Assembly: GCA_020846005.1 (NCBI GenBank)
Contig: JADLEQ010000019.1
Span: forward strand, 62,001-126,000
From: Polyangiaceae bacterium
Lineage (GTDB): Bacteria > Myxococcota_A > Polyangia > Polyangiales > Polyangiaceae
Length of the DNA: 64,000 nt
Reading direction: 5' to 3'
In this document: piece after piece, positions 1 to 10,329 of the stretch
Layout of the letters: every line of letters starts with the position of its first letter
Numbering within the stretch: position 1 is the stretch's first letter
The notes under the pieces: generated by a model
Seen by the model: the letters and a program-made list of their open reading frames with translations, nothing else
Told to the model about the DNA's origin: nothing
Databases searched by the model: none
Program-made: the position numbers and the translations under genes

Positions 1-1960
1 TCCGCGCGGGGACGTAGCTGCCCATCTGCGCCAACACGACGAGCAGCGCGGTCTGGCGCAGGAAGGTGCTCTTGCCAGCCATGTTCGGGCCGGTGACCAA
101 CCAGAAGCGCACCCCCGCCGCGTCCAGCGCCACGTCGTTGGGCACGAAGCGCTGGGTGCCCAGGCGCTCGACCACGGGGTGCCGCCCCTCACGGATCGCG
201 AGTCGCTCGCTCGCCTCCACCTCGGGGCGCGTCCAGTCGCTCCGGTGCGCCACCTCGGCCAACGCCATCGCAACGTCGACGCGCGCCAGCAGCCCAGAGA
301 GCGCCCTCACGCGCTCCGCGGCCGCAGCCGCCAGCTCGACCAAGCCGCGTAGGACCTCCAGCTCCCGCTCCCGCTGCCGCTCCTCGGCGTGCAGCAGGCG
401 ATCGGCCAGCTCGTCGAGCTCGACCGTCGTGTACCGCTCACCGGTCGCGACCGTCTGCTTGCGACGGAACTCGGCCGGCACCTTCGCTGCCTGCGCGCGC
501 GTCACCTCGACGTACCAGCCGAACACGCGCGTGAAGCGGACCTTGAGCGAGCCGATCCCCGTCCGCTCGCGGAGACGCGTCTCGATCGCGACCATCTGCT
601 CGGCCCCGCCGCGCGCGAGCGCACCCAGCTCGTCGAGCTCGGCGTCGAAGCCCTCTCGAAATACCGGGCCGTCCGCCACACGCGGAGCCGGGCGCTCGAC
701 GAGCGCGCGCGTCAGCGCATCCCGCACGTCCGCCACGGGATCGACCTCGGCGCCGCCGAGGCCGAAGAGCGCGCGGTCGGCAGGCTCGGGGAGCGAGCCG
801 AGCACCTCGAGCGTCGCGCTGCCCGCGGCGAGCCCGTCCCGCAACAGGCCCAGCTCACGCGACGTGATCTCGCGCATCGACGCGCGGGTCGCGAACCGTT
901 CGAGGTCGCCGACGCCCCGCAGGGCCTCGCGCGCGTCCTCCCGCACGCGCGCGTGTACGACGAAGCACGCCACCTCGTCCTGTCGCCGGCGGATCGCGGC
1001 CACGTCGAGCAGCGGGGACAGCAGTCGCCGGCGGAGCAGGCGCGCGCCCGCCGGGGTCACCGTCGTGTCGATCGTGGCGAGCAGCGTCGTGCGCGGCTCG
1101 CCCGCCAGCGACGCGACCAGCTCCAGATGAGCCTGCGCCGCCGGGTCGAGGCGGAGCACGTCGCTCGACTCCCAGCGTCCCACGCGGCGGACGTCGAGCT
1201 CGAGCCCCGGCGTGCAAGCGCGCGCGAAGCGGAGCGTCCGCGCCGCCGCGCGCACCGCGAGCGGCGGCAGCACAGCGCAGTCCGCGCGCAGAGCGGGGCC
1301 GAGCGCAAGCTCCGCCTCCGCGTCGGAGAGCGCCTCGTCCGCTCGAATCGCGCACGACCGCGCGACCCCGGCGACGAGCCCGCGCAGGCGCGCCAGCGCC
1401 GCAGGGTCGGCTCGCGCCAGGCCCTCGTCCACGGAGACGAGCAGTTCGCGCGGCGCCGCCCGCGCGAGATCGCCCAGCCAGGAGGCCGCGTCGTCGACGG
1501 CCGCGGCGCAGAGCTCGCTCGTGGAGACGTCGAGGAACGCCAGCCCGGCCCCCCGCTCGCTCAGCTCCAGGGCGCCCAGCCAGCCGTTCTGCGACGGCGC
1601 CACGTGCTCTGGGTCGGTGACCGTCCCCGGCGTGAGCACCCGGACGACCTCGCGCGGGACGATGCCGCGCGTCTTCGCCGGATCGGCCATCTGCTCGGCG
1701 ATCGCGACGCGGTGCCCGCGCTCGAGCAGCTTCGCTACGTGCAAGTGCACCGAGACCACCGGGACGCCGCACATGGGGACCTCGTCGGGCTTCCCCTTGT
1801 TGCGACTGGTGAGCGTGAGGTCGAGGAGCCGCGCGACCTCGATGGCGTCCTGCTCGAAGAGCTCGTAGAAATCGCCCAGCCGGAAGAACAGATACGCCTC
1901 GGGGTGGGCGCGCTTCAGCCGCGACCACTGTTCCATGAGCGGCGTGTCCCTCGCGCTCAT
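1..1960 (-). CDS. mutS: DNA mismatch repair protein MutS (3' end cut by window edge)
   Basis: Mismatch-recognition ATPase that binds mispaired bases and recruits MutL. The first 653 codons are present and the frame runs off the left edge. The N-terminus carries the mismatch-wedge motif LGDFYELF with Phe31 and Glu33 (the F-x-E pair) and the conserved segment VPMCGVPV. The Walker A motif GPNMAGKST lies at about residues 624-632, close to the edge, so Walker B, the signature loop and the dimerisation helix lie outside. The usual family length is about 850-900 residues. The ATG at 1960 starts 7 nt after the stop of the upstream lipoprotein gene, so the two may be co-transcribed. Confidence 0.95.
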   Translation of the reverse strand, partial: MSARDTPLMEQWSRLKRAHPEAYLFFRLGDFYELFEQDAIEVARLLDLTLTSRNKGKPDEVPMCGVPVVSVHLHVAKLLERGHRVAIAEQMADPAKTRGIVPREVVRVLTPGTVTDPEHVAPSQNGWLGALELSERGAGLAFLDVSTSELCAAAVDDAASWLGDLARAAPRELLVSVDEGLARADPAALARLRGLVAGVARSCAIRADEALSDAEAELALGPALRADCAVLPPLAVRAAARTLRFARACTPGLELDVRRVGRWESSDVLRLDPAAQAHLELVASLAGEPRTTLLATIDTTVTPAGARLLRRRLLSPLLDVAAIRRRQDEVACFVVHARVREDAREALRGVGDLERFATRASMREITSRELGLLRDGLAAGSATLEVLGSLPEPADRALFGLGGAEVDPVADVRDALTRALVERPAPRVADGPVFREGFDAELDELGALARGGAEQMVAIETRLRERTGIGSLKVRFTRVFGWYVEVTRAQAAKVPAEFRRKQTVATGERYTTVELDELADRLLHAEERQRERELEVLRGLVELAAAAAERVRALSGLLARVDVAMALAEVAHRSDWTRPEVEASERLAIREGRHPVVERLGTQRFVPNDVALDAAGVRFWLVTGPNMAGKSTFLRQTALLVVLAQMGSYVPAR

Positions 1961-1967
1961 CGCCTCG

Positions 1968-4925
1968 TCAGAAGTAGAGCCGCGACGCCGTGACGCTCGT
2001 GAGGCTGATGAAGGAGAGCCCCGCGCTGGAGCCATCCACCACCGCGAGCTGACCGAGCTGCGGCACGAACACCATGGACTCCGGCAGCACCGAGGCGCTC
2101 GAGCCCGCGACGCTCGCCGTGAGCGGCGCGAAGCCCCCGGTGACCACGAACGAGAACGCCATGTCGCGCTCGCTCGGGCGTGTCCCGCGGTATACGGCGA
2201 AGCGGAGCGTCAGGTTCTCGAAGACGCACGGAGACGCCGGATCGATCGGCCCCGTGCCGTCGACCACGCACGCGGCGTCGACGGCCGCGTCGGCGGGGCC
2301 GATCGCGCACTCGGGCGCCACGGACGGATCCGAGGGGATCGCGCAGGCGGAGCTCGAGATCTCGAAGGCCCTCGCTCGCTGGAGCTTGCGGCGTGGCTCG
2401 CAGCTCCGCGTACAGCGCAGGCTGCAGGCGCCGTCCACGCACGGCGCCTCGGCGATGTCGTGACGGAACCCGGACGCCGAACCCCGCACGACCCACTGGT
2501 GCCCGGCGCGGATCGTGTACGCGGCCCTCGCCGGGAAGCAGCACTCGACCAGCGCCAGCCGTCGCGCCGCCTCGTCGCCGCTCAGGCCCCGCGGTGCGAC
2601 GACGAGGCGATCCCGGTACGCCTCGACGACGCGCAGATCGCGCGCCGGGGTCGGCTCGTCCGCGGTGCCGAACACCTCGGTGCACGCGTTGTGACCCTGG
2701 CCCGGCGCGCCGGCGCAGTCGTAGCCCACGCCCTCTCGCCAGTAGGTCTGCTCGGGATCGGGCAGCGCGCCCGTCAGCTGGACGTAGTCCGCGTGTCGCT
2801 CCGCGAACGCGCCCAGCCGGTCGGCGGCGACCCCGAGCTCCTCGCCGAGCCCGCGCACCACGCCCTCATCCTGCACGCCGAGATCGCAGTACCGCGCGTC
2901 GTCGGGGAAGCTGCCGTCGGCGCGCACGAGGCCCGTGGTCCGAGTGCCGGTGATCTGGCCCTCGTAGGCGACCGTGATCTCCTCCTCGGGCGCGTACGAG
3001 CGTGGCTCGATGAAGGACAGCGTGACCGACGCGCGCTCGGCGAGACCGGGATCGATGACGAGATCGTTCTGGCCGCCCCGCTGGTACCGCGACGTGCCGA
3101 CGTACACCTCCGCAGGCTCGCCTCCGCTGAAGTCGACGCCGAGGAGCTGCGGAGGCTCGGGCTCGTCGTCCTCACGGTCCACTGCGAGGGCGCCGCCCAG
3201 CGCGTCCACCAGCCGCGGGAAGTTGCGCAGCGCCGGCGCGCGTACGCCGGTGGTGTCGCTGCTCACGGCGAACGCCGACGTCCGCGCCCGGTGCGGCTGC
3301 ACGACCCCGCAGCTCACCTCGCCGGACACCGTCCGGCGCCCCTCGTCGGTGCCATCGTCCGTGTAGAAAGCGGGCGACGCGGGGTCGCCCGCGCAGCCGC
3401 GGTAGTCGGGCTCGGCGGCTGGGTTCAGCGAGATCGGCCGGCGACAAGGGGCGTCGAAGTCCTCCACGTCGATCACGGCGACCTGGCCGTTGGCGAGCGC
3501 CAAGAACCCGAAGACCCCTCGGAGCTTGCGGGGCGCCGCGCCGGTCGTGAAATCGAGAGCGGTACGATACCGCGCCCCGGGAGACGCGGAGTCGAGCGCC
3601 GGGTCGGGGTCGCAGCGCGCGCCGACGACCGCGAGCCCCGTCACCGGATCGGCGATCGGCACGTCCCGCAGCGCGAAGTCGAGGTCGTGAGCGCGCGACG
3701 AGAAGGCGATGCGGTCCGCCGGCTCGAACGGCAGCCGCGCCGCGCCCGGGCGCACCACCGGCGTGCGCTCCGACGAGCCGGCCGTCACGTCGAACACCAT
3801 CGTGCTGCCGTCGAAGGCGTCGACGGCGTAGGCGAATCGTCGCCCCGTCGACGTGAGCGGGCTCACGGCCACGCGCGAGGTGGTGACCACCCGCGTCGGC
3901 TGATCCAGCGCCATCGGGAGGAGGGGCGGGAGCTCCGCGAGCTCGCACGGGCTCGAGGCCTCCAGCAGATGCACGACCGGCGCGTCGAGATCGGAGACGT
4001 AGAGGGTGTCCCCCTGCAGGGCGAGGTCGCTCGGCCGCGGGAGGTACACCGCCGGCGCCGGGCCGAAGCTCGGCGACGAGCCCACGCAGGCGGGGAGCTC
4101 CGCGAGGTCGGGCGGCAGCCGCTGCGCGATGGGGGTCGGCGGCAGCGCGACGTCCAGCGCGATCACCCGCTCCGGCACGCACGGCGAGTACGTCCCTGGC
4201 TCGCGATCGAGGATCTCCTGGGCGTCGAACACGGCCAGCTCGGACAGCTCCGGCAACGCGACGACGAGCTTGCGTCGGCCCGCCGGCGACGACTCGAGCG
4301 CGAGGTCCGCCGGACAGCGACGGCCCGACGCCGCGACGGCGCGCCCCGGCTCGGATGCCGCGGCCTCCCGAGGCGCGTCGCAGCGCTCGCGGGCCAGGCC
4401 GGCGACCTCGCCATCGATGAGGATGGTCATCGCGCCCGGGGCCGAGGGCAGGGCGCAGGCCGGGAGATCGAGCAGGTCGGGCGCCACGCCGCGCGCGCAA
4501 GTGCTCGGGATCGCTACGATACCCTCCTTCCCGGACTCCGCCACGCCGACGAACGTCGCTACCCCGCCCGGCGTCGCGACGAGGTCACGCGGCTGGGCGC
4601 CCACGGGCACGAAGGAGAACCCCGGCGTCGAGCGATCGACATCGACGACGCTGCCGGCGGTCACGTCCACGACCGCCACCTCGCCGCGTCGGGTCTGGGT
4701 CACGAGCGCGAGCAGGCGGCGCTCCGTACCATCCGGATCGCTGCCCGGACAGCCATCGACCGATCGGCCCGCTCCCTCGGCGCCCGTGCACACGAACGCC
4801 ACGTCGCCGCTCCGCTCGAGCGAGCGCAACGGGAGCGTGATCGGCGTCTCCGAGCACGCCGCCAGACCGACCAGCCACAGCGCCCCGAGGCGGGCCGCGG
4901 CGCCGAGGCGGTCGCGCGCCTTCAC
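1968..4925 (-). CDS. large beta-propeller-like lipoprotein
   Basis: Predicted 985-residue secreted lipoprotein. I chose the GTG start because it sits in a GTGA overlap with the stop of the upstream gene and gives a clean lipoprotein signal: Arg-containing n-region, hydrophobic core, and LAAC lipobox with Cys24. Segments such as DTLYVSDLDAPVVHLLE resemble repeating propeller blades that report named values, as in YVTN/SMP-30-like folds. The C-terminal third has a Cys-rich patch (CVDGACSLRCTRSC). An in-frame open stretch continues upstream but is antisense-type shadow of the neighbouring gene. No enzymatic motif is visible. A role at the cell envelope is inferred only from the signal. Confidence 0.8.
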   Translation of the reverse strand: MKARDRLGAAARLGALWLVGLAACSETPITLPLRSLERSGDVAFVCTGAEGAGRSVDGCPGSDPDGTERRLLALVTQTRRGEVAVVDVTAGSVVDVDRSTPGFSFVPVGAQPRDLVATPGGVATFVGVAESGKEGIVAIPSTCARGVAPDLLDLPACALPSAPGAMTILIDGEVAGLARERCDAPREAAASEPGRAVAASGRRCPADLALESSPAGRRKLVVALPELSELAVFDAQEILDREPGTYSPCVPERVIALDVALPPTPIAQRLPPDLAELPACVGSSPSFGPAPAVYLPRPSDLALQGDTLYVSDLDAPVVHLLEASSPCELAELPPLLPMALDQPTRVVTTSRVAVSPLTSTGRRFAYAVDAFDGSTMVFDVTAGSSERTPVVRPGAARLPFEPADRIAFSSRAHDLDFALRDVPIADPVTGLAVVGARCDPDPALDSASPGARYRTALDFTTGAAPRKLRGVFGFLALANGQVAVIDVEDFDAPCRRPISLNPAAEPDYRGCAGDPASPAFYTDDGTDEGRRTVSGEVSCGVVQPHRARTSAFAVSSDTTGVRAPALRNFPRLVDALGGALAVDREDDEPEPPQLLGVDFSGGEPAEVYVGTSRYQRGGQNDLVIDPGLAERASVTLSFIEPRSYAPEEEITVAYEGQITGTRTTGLVRADGSFPDDARYCDLGVQDEGVVRGLGEELGVAADRLGAFAERHADYVQLTGALPDPEQTYWREGVGYDCAGAPGQGHNACTEVFGTADEPTPARDLRVVEAYRDRLVVAPRGLSGDEAARRLALVECCFPARAAYTIRAGHQWVVRGSASGFRHDIAEAPCVDGACSLRCTRSCEPRRKLQRARAFEISSSACAIPSDPSVAPECAIGPADAAVDAACVVDGTGPIDPASPCVFENLTLRFAVYRGTRPSERDMAFSFVVTGGFAPLTASVAGSSASVLPESMVFVPQLGQLAVVDGSSAGLSFISLTSVTASRLYF

Positions 4926-6547
4926 TTGGACGACCTCGGCGGGGTGGGGCGCGCGACGGAGAGCACGATGGTGGCGTAGGACGGGTGGCGACGATCGAGG
5001 TCGATGACCCCGACGTACGAGTCGGTGAAGTGGGCGACGTAGCCGAGCCCGCGCCGGGGATCGACGACCAGCGGCTGCGGGCCCCGCCCGGTCTCGATGA
5101 CCGCCTCGATCTCGCGCGCCACCGGATCCCAGACGTAGATGGCGCGCGAATCGAAGCAGACGACGAAGACCCGCACGGCGGGCGATCCGTCCCGATCGAT
5201 GATCTCGCCGACGACGACCCGCGACGGCCCGAAGGAGAGGGGCTGGGCGTCGAACGCGCGCGGCAGATCGCTGCCCGGGCGTGTCTGCCCGGCGAGGAGG
5301 CTCGACGGCGCGCGGTTGGCCACGAACACCCCGAGCGCGACGTTGGCGGCCTCGTCCAGGCAGGCCTCGCGCGCGTCGCCCTCCGGCTCTCCAGCGCACG
5401 CGGCCTCGGCCCGCCGCCGCCCCGAGGTGTCCACCGCGATGCCACGGGAGTCGAACCCGAGCGCGTTCGCGGTGATCGCGACGCCGCCGCGATCCGCGAG
5501 GAACGGTCGCGCGGGGCTGGCGGCCGCGTCGTCGAAGTAGGAGAGCAGGCGGACCTCGGCGCTGCTCCGCGAGGTCACGAGGAACGTCGGCTCGTAGGTG
5601 GGCTCGGCGCCACGCGAAGCCGAGGGGGGCACTGCTACGACCGCCACCGGTCGCGACGGCAGGCCGCCGAGCACGAACTCCAGGCGGGGGCCGGAGCCGA
5701 GCTCGCCGTTCTGGCCCCAGTCCGAGACGAACAGCGAGGCCGCGCCCTCCGTCTGGTGCGTGACTACGATCGCCGTGCCGTCGCCCGTCGCGTCGACGCC
5801 GTAGGGCTCCGGCGGCAGGCGCTGCCCGCGCGTGTTCTCCTCCGCGGGATCGTCCCCCCGGCGGTGGTCGTCGTCGCAGCGGTTGCCCGCGCCGGACTGC
5901 CCGCACTCGAGCTCGAACCCCGTGCTGTCGCTCTTCGAGTCGTCGTCGACGTCGATGAACGTCAACGTGGCGTCGCCGCGGACCGGGATGAACAGCCTCC
6001 CTCCGGGCCGCTCGCTGCCGTCGCCCGCGGCCGGTCGGCTCCGATAGATCACGTCGGACGCGAACGCCCCGATGCCGACGCCACCGGCGACGAGGCTCCC
6101 TCCCCCGCCGGCCGGGCGCGCGAGATCGACGGCGCGGCAGCGACCTGGGTGGAGGATTCGCTCGCCCGCGCTCTGCTCGCCGAGCGCGCCGCACGGGCGC
6201 CCAGCGTCCGAGCCGTCTCGCTTCACGCACCAGCGGCTGGGGGCGCCGCCGTTCTCCGCGGTGGGCTCGAGATCGCACCGCTCGTCGCCGGCGCACCCGG
6301 CGTCCTGCTCGCAGCTCCGGGGGACGAGCCGGTGGACGCGGTCGAGATCCAGCGCGAGGAGCGACCCCCCGGTGAACTGGAGGTCGAAGTCGCTGCTCGC
6401 TACGTACAGCCGCGTCCCCGCCGGGCTGAGCGCGAGGCCCGTCGGGAAGTAGATGCGATCGAGCGGGGCCTCGAGGCCCTCGTCCGGGAAGAAGCAGCCC
6501 GTCGCGGCCGCGGCGAGGAGGAGCCACCAGGGACGGGCACCCAGCAT
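4922..6547 (-). CDS. beta-propeller-like lipoprotein
   Basis: 541-residue predicted lipoprotein. The N-terminus MLGARPWWLLLAAAATGC ends in a lipobox-like ATGC with Cys18. The mature part opens with RIYFPTGLALSPAGTRLYVAS, typical of cell-surface YVTN-type propeller blades, and later has WDPVAREIEAVIETGRGP and GLGYVAHFTDSYVGVIDLD, further blade-like units. It overlaps the next lipoprotein gene by 4 nt, and both have the same architecture, so they probably form a pair made together. A TATAGG -10-like hexamer lies 9 nt before the ATG (6557-6562). The ligand or partner is unknown. Confidence 0.8.
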   Translation of the reverse strand: MLGARPWWLLLAAAATGCFFPDEGLEAPLDRIYFPTGLALSPAGTRLYVASSDFDLQFTGGSLLALDLDRVHRLVPRSCEQDAGCAGDERCDLEPTAENGGAPSRWCVKRDGSDAGRPCGALGEQSAGERILHPGRCRAVDLARPAGGGGSLVAGGVGIGAFASDVIYRSRPAAGDGSERPGGRLFIPVRGDATLTFIDVDDDSKSDSTGFELECGQSGAGNRCDDDHRRGDDPAEENTRGQRLPPEPYGVDATGDGTAIVVTHQTEGAASLFVSDWGQNGELGSGPRLEFVLGGLPSRPVAVVAVPPSASRGAEPTYEPTFLVTSRSSAEVRLLSYFDDAAASPARPFLADRGGVAITANALGFDSRGIAVDTSGRRRAEAACAGEPEGDAREACLDEAANVALGVFVANRAPSSLLAGQTRPGSDLPRAFDAQPLSFGPSRVVVGEIIDRDGSPAVRVFVVCFDSRAIYVWDPVAREIEAVIETGRGPQPLVVDPRRGLGYVAHFTDSYVGVIDLDRRHPSYATIVLSVARPTPPRSSK

Positions 6548-6613
6548 GCGGGCGCGCCTATATCACGCGCGGCGCCGCCGGGTCGTGATTCGACCGCTCC
6601 CCCCAGGATTCCG

Positions 6614-6802
6614 TCACCCGAGGTCGAGGATGACGACCCCGCGCGGCCCATCGTCCGCCTCTTCCGTCGGCTGCGGCGGCCGCCTCGGGCGCGGCATGTC
6701 CTTCGGGATCTCGAGCCGGGGCCGCTCCGCATCTTGACGACGCCGCTCCGCCTCCGCCTCCTCGCGGCGCCGGATCTGCTCGATGATGAATGGAGGAAGC
6801 AT
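6614..6802 (-). CDS. small conserved hypothetical protein (62 aa)
   Basis: A 62-residue hydrophilic protein starting MLPPFIIEQIRRREEAEAER. It has a charged helical N-terminal half (Arg/Glu-rich) and a Pro-rich tail ending in GVVILDLG. The open frame extends further upstream, but that extension runs into the 15-bp repeats of the divergent gene and is implausible. The ATG at 6802 is preceded by a good sigma-70-type promoter. I recall short proteins with an LPPFII-EIRRRE opening in other bacteria but cannot name a function. It has no signal peptide or membrane segment. Confidence 0.6.
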   Translation of the reverse strand: MLPPFIIEQIRRREEAEAERRRQDAERPRLEIPKDMPRPRRPPQPTEEADDGPRGVVILDLG

Positions 6803-6855
6803 CCGCGACCTCGATCTCCGAACGGCGCCGGCTCGGAGCCGCACCTTCAATCCGT

Positions 6856-6883
6856 AATCTAGCCAGGCCGACCCGCGGGTCAA
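6856..6883 (-). promoter_or_regulatory. sigma-70-type promoter with embedded palindrome
   Basis: On the minus strand, TTGACC (6878-6883) is followed by a 16-bp spacer and TAGATT (6856-6861), pointing at the 62-aa gene. The -35 region overlaps the perfect 12-bp palindrome GACCCGCGGGTC (6870-6881), a plausible repressor site. The promoter assignment is by motif only. Confidence 0.5.
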
Positions 6884-6917
6884 GTTATCCCGCCGCGGGC
6901 GTGGTACCGTGGCTGCA

Positions 6918-8308
6918 ATGGGCCTCCGCGCTCGGCCGCTCCGCGCTCGGCCGCTCCGCGCTCGGCCGCTCCGCGCTCGGCCGCTCCGCGCTCGGCCGCT
7001 CCGCTGGGCGGCGTTGGTGGGCGCGCTCCTCCTCGCCACCCCGCTCCCGGCCCGCGCCGCGTTCGAGGCCTCGGACCCCGCCTGGGAGGGGACGAGCGAG
7101 CTCTACGCGCTCGCGAAATCGGTGCTGGGCGCCGAGCGGATCGTCCTCGTCGCGACGCTCGACTACTCGGAGCTCACCCCGGCGGACGGGCTGCTCGTCG
7201 TCCACCCGGAGGCGGAGCTCGACTATGACGAGCTCAGCGCGTTCCTTCGCGCGGGCGGGCGCGCGGCGATCGCAGACGACTTCGGCCGCGCGGACGCCGT
7301 GCTCGGGCGCTTCCAGATCCGGCGCATCCCGGCGCCGCTTCGCCCCGCGCACGCGCTCCGGCGGAACGCCAGCCTCCCGATCGCGGTGCCGGCCGCGCAG
7401 GTCGTCGCCGGACAGGAGCAGGGGCGGCACCCCGTCGTGGCGAACGTCCAGCAGGTCGTCACCAACCACCCGGCGGGGCTGCTCCACCCCAACCTGACGC
7501 CCGTGCTCGAGATCCCGGCCCTCGGCGAGCCGACCGTCACGCTCGCGGCGACGGGCATCATCGCCGGGCGCGGCCGGCTGTTCGCACTCGCCGACCCCTC
7601 GGTGTTCATCAACCTCATGCTCCGTTACCCGGGCAATCGCGCGTTCGCGCAAGGGGTCGTCGAGTACCTCGTCGAGGACGACTCCTGGGGCCCGCGCCGC
7701 GGGCGCTTGTACGTGGTGGCCAACCGTTTCCGACAGAAGGGCCACTTCGGAGGCGGCACGAGCTTCGGCCAGGAGCTCCGAGACCAGGCGACGGCGTTGC
7801 TCGAGAGCGTCGATTCGCTGCACACCGACGGCTTCCCTCCCCTGGTGTCCCAGCTCCTGGCGGCGCTGGCCTCGCTCGCCGCGGCGGCGTGGACGGCGAC
7901 GACGGCCCTCAAGGTCTACCGGCAATCGACGCCACGGTACGCGAGCGCGACCTCGCCGCTGGCGCTCGCCGGCGTTGCGGGGCGGGCCGCGGTGCTCGGC
8001 GCGCCGACGACCCACCGCGCGCTGGTCGTGCTCGAGCTCCGCTCGGCGCTCCTCGAGGCGCTGGCCGACCGGGCTGGGCTCCCCCCGCTCACGTCCGCCG
8101 CGGAGGTGCTCGCGGCGATCGAGCGCGAGCGATTGCTCGGGCTGGACACCCAGCGCGTTCTGCGTAACGTGCTGGCGGAGATGAGCCGGGCCGAAGCCGC
8201 CGTGTCGAGCTCGAGCGGGCTTCGCGTGTCCGATCGGGACGTGGTCCGCCTCCGCGCCGACGTGGCCCGGATCCTGGACGAGGCGGGCGCGGCGAGGAGA
8301 TCGCTCGC

Positions 8309-8312
<4 letters not shown>
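6918..8312 (+). CDS. DUF4350 domain membrane protein
   Basis: 464-residue exported or membrane protein. The ATG at 6918 (alternative GTG at 6909) is followed by five perfect ARPLR repeats, then a hydrophobic core (WAALVGALLLATPLPARAA) with a likely signal-peptidase site. Residues of about 50-230 fit DUF4350: an alpha/beta segment ending in GGRAAIADDFGRAD. A membrane helix lies near residue 315, followed by a cytoplasmic helical tail. DUF4350 genes commonly sit with MoxR ATPases and DUF58 proteins; here the MoxR gene overlaps by 4 nt and DUF58 lies 4 kb downstream. A TACCGT -10-like element 7 nt upstream suggests a leaderless message. Confidence 0.75.
6930..7004 (+). repeat. five perfect 15-bp tandem repeats in a signal peptide
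   Basis: Five identical copies of GCTCGGCCGCTCCGC run without a gap. They encode (Ala-Arg-Pro-Leu-Arg)x5 in the positively charged n-region of the DUF4350 protein. Copy-number change would keep the frame and alter only the signal's length and charge. Confidence 0.97.
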
Positions 8313-9280
<968 letters not shown>

Positions 9281-9286
9281 GGCGTG

Positions 9287-9601
9287 ATGTCCGGACGCGT
9301 CCGCCCGCGCACCGCCCGACGCGCCGCCGAGCGCGCCGCCGACCGCCGGCTGGAGAAGCGCGAGCGGGCTCGGGCCGCCGAGGAGGGCGGATCCGCCGCG
9401 AACCCGACGTACGTCACGTCGGGCTCCCAGGTCGAGGCCCGCGCCACCTCGCTCCCGTGCCCGAACTGCGGCGGCCACTGCCGCGTCCTCGATCACACCG
9501 CCGAGGCGATCGCCGGGCGCTCGCTGCGCGTGCTGCGCGTGGAGTGCGCCCGCTGCGCGTGGCGAGGCGAGACCTTCGTCGCGGTCGTCCAGCCGAGCTG
9601 A
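9287..9601 (+). CDS. small zinc-ribbon protein
   Basis: 104 residues from ATG (a GTG one codon earlier is possible). The N-terminal half is very Arg/Ala-rich and probably disordered. The C-terminal half has a CPNCGGHC...CARC pair, which fits a four-cysteine zinc ribbon. It begins 6 nt after the MoxR stop, so it is probably in the same operon. No specific family is recognised; RNA or protein binding is possible but not shown. Confidence 0.7.
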   Translation: MSGRVRPRTARRAAERAADRRLEKRERARAAEEGGSAANPTYVTSGSQVEARATSLPCPNCGGHCRVLDHTAEAIAGRSLRVLRVECARCAWRGETFVAVVQPS

Positions 9602-9611
9602 CGCGCGCGGA

Positions 9612-10232
9612 TCAGCCGCCGCCGCAACCCGGACGCCCGGCACCGGGCCCGGCGCACAGCTCCTGCGCGCGGACGCGGAGCGCCTCGGCCTGCACCGGAT
9701 CGGGCGCGACGCCGAGCCCGAGCTCGTGGATGCGCGCGAGCGCGACGCAGGCGACCGGCTGCCGCCCACGGCACCGCTCGGCGTAGGCGACCACCGCGCG
9801 CGAGCGATACGCCAGCAGCTCGTCCGCCCTGCGGTCGGGCCGCGACGCGAGCTCGAACGCGACGCGCGCGCAGGCGTCGGCCGCGCCCCGAGCGCAGGCG
9901 ATCCGGGCGTCGACGGGCTGCGGCGGAGGCGGCGGCAGCTCCCACTCGGCCACCGCGGCCCTCCCCGGGGGCGCCGCGACGGCAGCAGCGGCAGAGGTGG
10001 AGGGCGCGCCGCGCGCGCCCTCCACGGCAGCTTCCGGCGCGGGGCCTGGGTCACCGGCGGCCGGCGGCGCCGCCGGGCGTGACGGCGTCGCGCGCGGAAG
10101 CGCGGCCCCCCCCCGCCCGGCGGCCGGCGCCGGCGCCGTGGCGCGGCGCAGCGGGACGACGAGCGCGATCACGGCGCCGAGGGCCGCGCCCGCCGCCGCG
10201 GCGCGCCACGCCGAGAGTCCGTGTGCCAGCAT
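9612..10232 (-). CDS. single-pass membrane protein with Sel1-like, Cys-containing C-terminus
   Basis: 206 residues from the ATG at 10232; longer forms from upstream starts would add an unlikely Pro/Arg-rich leader. One N-terminal membrane helix (AAGAALGAVIALVVPL) is followed by an Ala/Pro-rich linker and a domain from about residue 110. That domain has the spacing seen in Sel1/TPR-like repeats, including ACARVAFEL, CVALARIHELGLGV and a terminal CAGPG. It is convergent with the zinc-ribbon gene and breaks up the plus-strand cluster. Function is not recognised. Confidence 0.6.
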   Translation of the reverse strand: MLAHGLSAWRAAAAGAALGAVIALVVPLRRATAPAPAAGRGGAALPRATPSRPAAPPAAGDPGPAPEAAVEGARGAPSTSAAAAVAAPPGRAAVAEWELPPPPPQPVDARIACARGAADACARVAFELASRPDRRADELLAYRSRAVVAYAERCRGRQPVACVALARIHELGLGVAPDPVQAEALRVRAQELCAGPGAGRPGCGGG

Positions 10233-10329
10233 GAGACGCGCGGATGATGGCACGGCAGGCGCCGGCCCGCTCGATCGTCGGGGCCGCCCGGCGGGGGGCG
10301 TGGTATCCGTCGGGGCCCGCCCCGCGGCC

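Noticed and set aside
1935-4979. Very long Arg/Ala-rich open frame on the plus strand opposite the propeller lipoprotein
   Set aside because: Composition is Arg/Gly/Ala/His-rich with no signal, domain or hydrophobic core, and the minus strand carries clear lipoprotein and propeller features. GC-rich DNA gives such antisense frames by chance.
6930-7004. 15-bp repeats considered as a CRISPR or minisatellite locus
   Set aside because: No spacers, and the repeats are continuous and in frame with the DUF4350 signal peptide.
10233-10329. Possible small gene or regulator between the Sel1-like and Omp85 genes
   Set aside because: Only 97 bp; no convincing frame or hairpin.
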